Positions 59,832 to 64,000 of a stretch of DNA of 64,000 nucleotides are shown here, piece after piece (the first letter of the stretch is position 1; each line of letters starts with the position of its first letter). Under the pieces are notes generated by a model. It had not been told where the DNA came from. It made no database searches and saw only the letters and a list, made by a program, of their open reading frames with translations. The translations under genes and the position numbers were made by a program. Source of the DNA: Rattus norvegicus (taxonomy: Eukaryota > Chordata > Mammalia > Rodentia > Muridae); assembly GCF_036323735.1 (NCBI RefSeq), contig NC_086032.1:56126599-56190598 (forward strand), written 5' to 3'.

Positions 59832-61748
59832 GCAAAAGCTGGACGAAGGCCACCTATGTATGATTATCCAAGCCCAGCTTTCCCATTACAATCAGTGGTA
59901 AACACTTCAAATTTCCTTCTCACTTAACATTTCTTCATTTGTTTCCTGAAGTTCTACTTGAAGAGTAGAACATGATGTTAAATGGAGGTAATTTGAACTT
60001 GTGACTTTGAAATACGGCTGTCAATTTTACCACACTTAGATTTAGCTTTAATTTTAAATTAAATACAAATATGCACCTAACAGCACGGTTTGAGAGTTAA
60101 GTTGAACACAAAACCATAAAAATTTACTATAATATTAGCTACTGAGACAATATTGCATGCATATTATTCACTGTTGTTGTTAATATTCAGACAAAACTTT
60201 AGCATGCAGGACATATTCCAAATTAATATTTGTCTATAAATATGACATAACCATATAAAAAAAATTAAAGATTCAGAGTGATAACACATTATACCATCTG
60301 TGTCTGTATTAAGATGTTTAGTGTGCACTATTTTGTCAAACTTTGTTTATCCACTTGATCCTAATTTTCTTAGATTAGGAAAAGCAACGCCTATTTCCTA
60401 CCTATCACACAAAAGAAAAAGAAAAGTGTTAAATAATCTCTTTATGCAAACCAAAAAGACCCCAAACAACAAAATCAAAACAAAACAAAAAACAAAAAAC
60501 AAAACAAAAGGCTAATCATTGGGCTATATGACTTCATCAATGATATATTCACAATTATCTCAATTTTGTTCAAATATTGCTATAGTATGAATCAGCCGAG
60601 TTCATTTATTAATTTTAAATCAACATACAAATTCATTTTACATATGTATGCATTGTTTTGCAATATGAAATTTAGAATCTACACAAATGTCAGCTTCCAT
60701 CTATAAACAGAATATAGAATACTAATATGTTTTCAAATATTCTTACTCTGTTTATTTTATTTTTCTCTCATGCAATACATCCCAACAACAACCTTCTCTC
60801 ACTTCAATTCTCTTATTCTCCCAACTTTCCCCAAGAAAGCTGAGAATCCCCCAAAAAGCACAAACCATAGTATTGTTCATATTGGAACCCCAGTAATCTC
60901 AATTAAGATGAGTATGTTCAAGCCAGATAGAAAGTGTGTTGCCTCATGCGGATAAGAAGGTGTGTTGCTTCATCACCTATTTTCACACTGTTGGAAGAAC
61001 AAGGAGAACAAGTTTACATTTGTCAATCAAAAACAAAAAATAATTAAGGGAAAAAAAGTAGTCTGAATTACAGTATATTTTTAAAATTTGTTCCATATCA
61101 TTTTTTCTACAAAATCATGCAAAGCTCATATGGGCTCTTGAACAGAAGTCAGAATATCTGCCAGTATTCTAAATAAAGACATGAAGAATCCAATGGAAGC
61201 AAATCATGTGCTTCTTTTGAGTTTTTAAGAACATTGATATTCTGCTAATAAATTCCATAAATTATAAAAACAAGGTATTTGATATTGGCATTTTAAAAGG
61301 CTAGAAACAAGAATTTAAAGTCCTACTGCACACTTAATATATACTTTCTGATGAAGATTATCAATCCATTTACAATGCCTAGCTGTTTAATAACAACAAC
61401 AAAAAAGATTGTGTATACATGTTAATACACAATCTAAACTACTCTAAAATCTAAACTACTCTAAAATTCATTAGATACATTTGCTTGGGCAATGTGTGTA
61501 AATAATTGCCTTGCTGATGATAATACCCATTACATTTGACAATGCCTATAATGGCAGGCAGCTTGTCACAAAATAATGACATTTCTGACTACAAACTAGG
61601 ACAGAGTTAATCCCTGTTCCAGAAATTCTATAATTAGGAAGCCAAAAGTAATTTGGAAAATTTGAAGTAACATCTACAATCAGTAATAGGCAAATTATTG
61701 TTACCTAAAATTGAAAAAACTGGTTATACCAAGGCTAAAGATGCAGAT
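59832..61748. other. No gene recognised
   Basis: AT-rich unique DNA with a small (aaaac)n at 60474-60508 and a 19-bp tandem copy of ctaaactactctaaaat-like sequence near 61434-61468. Confidence 0.45.
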
Positions 61749-61808
61749 ATATAGATATTTAGATAGAGATATAGATAGGGAAAGAGATAGGGATAAAGAT
61801 AGAGATAA
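61749..61808. repeat. Imperfect (GATA)n repeat
   Basis: gata/gatag units with frequent variants. Confidence 0.85.
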
Positions 61809-62130
61809 ATAGGTCATGGGACCAAAGAGAAAACCTACTAGTATTATTTGTAGAGGAATTTCAATCCAACAATATGGTTGTTTGGGCAAGGGAATCACTT
61901 CCGAAGAATCACTCTGAATTTCAGTAAGATCTGGCTAGAATACCCTTAGACACTTGAATACCAAACAATGAAGGAAAATTAGTTTGTCGAAGAAAGGACT
62001 AATGTTTGAAAGTGACATCTAATTGAGGAACAAACAAAGTGATGAACCAGAGAAAGATTTGACAGAATGAGTCTGAAAGAGGATATATCCAATTCTCACA
62101 AGAACAGACAGAAAAGGAAATGACATAAGA

Positions 62131-62158
62131 GAGGAAAGGAGGGAAGGAGGGAGGGAGG

Positions 62159-62213
<55 letters not shown>
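62131..62213. repeat. (GGGA)n then (GA)n microsatellite
   Basis: ggga units switch to about 24 pure GA units at 62164. Confidence 0.96.
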
Positions 62214-62215
<2 letters not shown>

Positions 62216-62487
62216 CAGTTTTACAGAGAAAAGATGCAGATGAAGACAGAAGAAGCTTGATAATGAGAAAGAGCCAGAAGATTAGAGCAAATTAGTTTAA
62301 TGCCAAGCAGAACAATTCAGTCAGCTTGAAACCAGTTTGAATCAGTCAGCTTGACGAAGATTTTGGGTCTAAATAGTTGAGTTGATCCATCCAGTTGTAG
62401 TTCAGAAAGAACTTGAAAGGGTGAGCATTTTCAGTCTTATACTTATGAGACAATAATAACATCTGGTGAATAAAAGATATTTTTAAA

Positions 62488-63135
62488 TTATTATGCTAAA
62501 GTAAATTTATAATAAAATGACTAATAATTTTGTATTCATATGTTAAGGTCATTGCTCTATCATCCTCAGAGAAAATTCTTTCAGTAGACAGAGTGCAGAG
62601 TGGGAGAATGTGTTATTCAGCCTTAAATGGGATCTTTATCATTCCTTCCAGTCTTGAGGATCTATACAGAAGCAAAGGAGGAAAGATTATAAGAACTAGA
62701 TCTGATAGATGACTCCATGACTATTGTCTTCCAGATATAGCAATACAGTAAACACATGAGCTCACAGAGACTGGAATAGTATGCACAAGTCTCATATGGG
62801 TACAAACAAAAATTATTATGCTAAACTAAATTTATAATAAAATGACTAATAGTGTCATATTCATATGTTAAGATCATTGCTATATCATCCTCAGATCAAA
62901 TTCTTTCAGAGGGTGGAATTTAACACTGAGACCACAAGTAGACAAAATGCAGAGTGGGAAACACTGCATCATTCTGCAATAGATGGGATCTTTATCCTTC
63001 CTTCAAGCCTCTGGAATCTATACAGAAAAAAAGGAAGTGGACAAGAAATCCCTCCCCTAACCAATAATCAATGTGCAGTTCATACCGACTGAGAGTGTCA
63101 CTTGATATCTCAATCACACACCGAGACAGGCCTTA
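62488..63135 (+). mobile_element. Old L1 3'UTR segment in two tandem copies
   Basis: The unit beginning ttattatgctaaa at about 62488 begins again at about 62813 (period about 325 bp). Both hold ttcatatgttaaggtcattg-like, ctcagatcaaattctttcag-like and gggatctttatc blocks. The content is the sense version of the Lx-type 3'UTR seen antisense at 25975-26480. The copies differ by substitutions and small indels. Confidence 0.7.
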
Positions 63136-63385
63136 TATGTGGGTCTCACAAAATAAACTGCATAGTTTGTTTTCTGTTTGCTTTGTTTTGATTTGATTTT
63201 TCTTTGTTGTTGTTACTTTATTTTTTCTTTAGTTTTTTCTTTGTGTGAGTGTGTAGGATAAAAAGGAAAAGAAAAACACCATGAACTTAGATGGCTAGGA
63301 GGTGGAAGGAGTAACAGGAGAGGAAAGAACATGATCACAATACATTTTATAAAAACAAATTTTATAGATAAAAGTTGTAGTTTAT
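63136..63385 (+). mobile_element. End of old L1 3'UTR
   Basis: T-rich stretch, then ggctaggaggtggaaggagt, aagaacatgatcacaataca, and a decayed tail, like the terminal part of Lx-type L1s. Confidence 0.5.
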
Positions 63386-63389
63386 CTAC

Positions 63390-64000
63390 TAGTACTTGGA
63401 TATTCTGTACTTTTTTTGGCTAGTATCTACTTATTAGTGAGAACATACCATGCATGTTCTTTTGGGTCTGAGTTACCTCACTCAGGATGATATTTTCTAG
63501 CTCCATCCATTTGCCTGCAAAACTCAGGCTTTCCATTTTTTTAATAGCTGAGTAGTATTCCATTTTGTAAATGAACCACATTTTCTGTATCCATTCTTCT
63601 GTCATGGGACATTTGGGTTGTTTCCAGCTTCTGGCTGTCACAAATAAGGCTACTATGAACATAGTGAAACACATGCCCCTGTGGCGTGTTGCGGCATCTT
63701 TTGGGGATTATCCCAAGAGTGGTATTGCTGGGTATTTAGTTAGATCTATTTCCAGTTTTCTGTAGAACCTCCAAATTGATTTCCAGAGTGCTTAAACCGG
63801 TTTGCAATCCCACCAGCAATGGAGTAGTATTCCTGTTTCTCCATGTCCTCTCACACTCATGTAGTCACATGAGGCCTTGATCTTAGCCATTTTGACTGGT
63901 GTAAGGTAGAATCTCAGGGTTGTTTTGATTTGCATTTCTCTAATCACTAAGGACTTTGAACATTTCTTTAGGTGCTTCTCAGACATTCGAGAATCCTTTG
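63390..64000 (-). pseudogene. L1 ORF2 C-terminal end, antisense, continues off window
   Basis: The minus strand reads the ORF2 end: SEKHLKKCSKSLVIREMQIK, then TTLRFYLTPVKMAKIK, a changed Cys segment (VRGHGETGILLHCWWDC), then WIQKMWFIYKMEYYSAIKK and the end HGMFSLISRY. One frameshift lies near 63680-63790. An older subtype than the 46.4 kb L1. Confidence 0.88.

Noticed and set aside
62488..63135. Tandem repeats as a CRISPR-like or satellite array
   Set aside because: Only two diverged copies of a 325-bp L1 3'UTR segment; no short direct repeats with spacers.
62500..64000. Twin-primed inversion joining the sense 3'UTR and antisense ORF2
   Set aside because: The order is wrong for twin priming: the sense 3' end lies left of the antisense ORF2 end, and the two parts look like different L1 subtypes. 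Two convergent elements are more likely.
1..64000. A new defence, toxin or viral gene system
   Set aside because: All long coding frames resolve to L1 ORF1/ORF2 or their shadows; no other conserved protein is visible.

Overview
Mammalian chromosomal DNA, almost certainly rat (Rattus). The diagnostic marks are a BC1-derived ID SINE (10046-10147) with its tRNA-like A and B boxes, several young LINE-1 (L1) copies of the rat L1_Rn type, rodent B1, B2 and B4 SINEs, and many L1 3' ends of an older rodent (Lx-like) type. I find no host protein-coding gene, no CRISPR array and no functional tRNA or rRNA gene. The window reads as an AT-rich, gene-poor interval whose content is retrotransposons, microsatellites and unrecognised unique DNA. 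Family names such as Lx, MaLR and RMER1 are given from memory of sequence character, not from a database search.

Layout. 1-10 kb: mostly unique AT-rich DNA with old L1 pieces (an internally deleted antisense L1 at 1-470; 3' ends at about 2.3, 6.0-6.6 and 7.2-7.5 kb). 10-12.7 kb: an ID element, then a young antisense L1 whose insertion duplicated about 220 bp of target, including most of the ID, and which carries an extra L1 ORF1 fragment beyond its own poly(A) tract. 13-32 kb: unique DNA with scattered old L1 3' ends, B4, B2 and B1 SINEs, an LTR-like repeat with strong palindromes, and long microsatellites.

32-46 kb is a nest of L1s. An old ORF2 fragment (32.1-34.1 kb) was hit by a young twin-primed (5'-inverted) L1. 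Just downstream, an old Lx-type L1 (about 34.2-45.3 kb) had its ORF1 split by a 6.8 kb composite of a near-full-length young L1 plus a second, internally deleted L1 piece, all inside one pair of 16-bp target duplications. 46.4-53.4 kb holds the best element: a 7.0 kb young L1 with two 5'UTR promoter monomers, an intact 357-codon ORF1, an ORF2 broken by only two lesions, a 3'UTR with a G-rich tract, and a perfect 16-bp target duplication. 55.3-58 kb is a MaLR-like LTR split by an older truncated L1 with a perfect 14-bp duplication. 58.7-64 kb has more L1 3' ends, a tandemly duplicated L1 3'UTR segment, and an antisense ORF2 end that runs off the window.

How the parts work together: intact L1s encode ORF1p (RNA chaperone) and ORF2p (endonuclease and reverse transcriptase), which copy L1 RNA, and SINE RNAs in trans, into chromosomes at TTTT/AA-like sites. 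Several insertions here still show that site. I see no undescribed system. The notable signals are in insertion mechanism: the exceptionally long target duplication, 3' transductions, twin priming, and two ORF2-inactivating lesions shared by two separate L1 copies.
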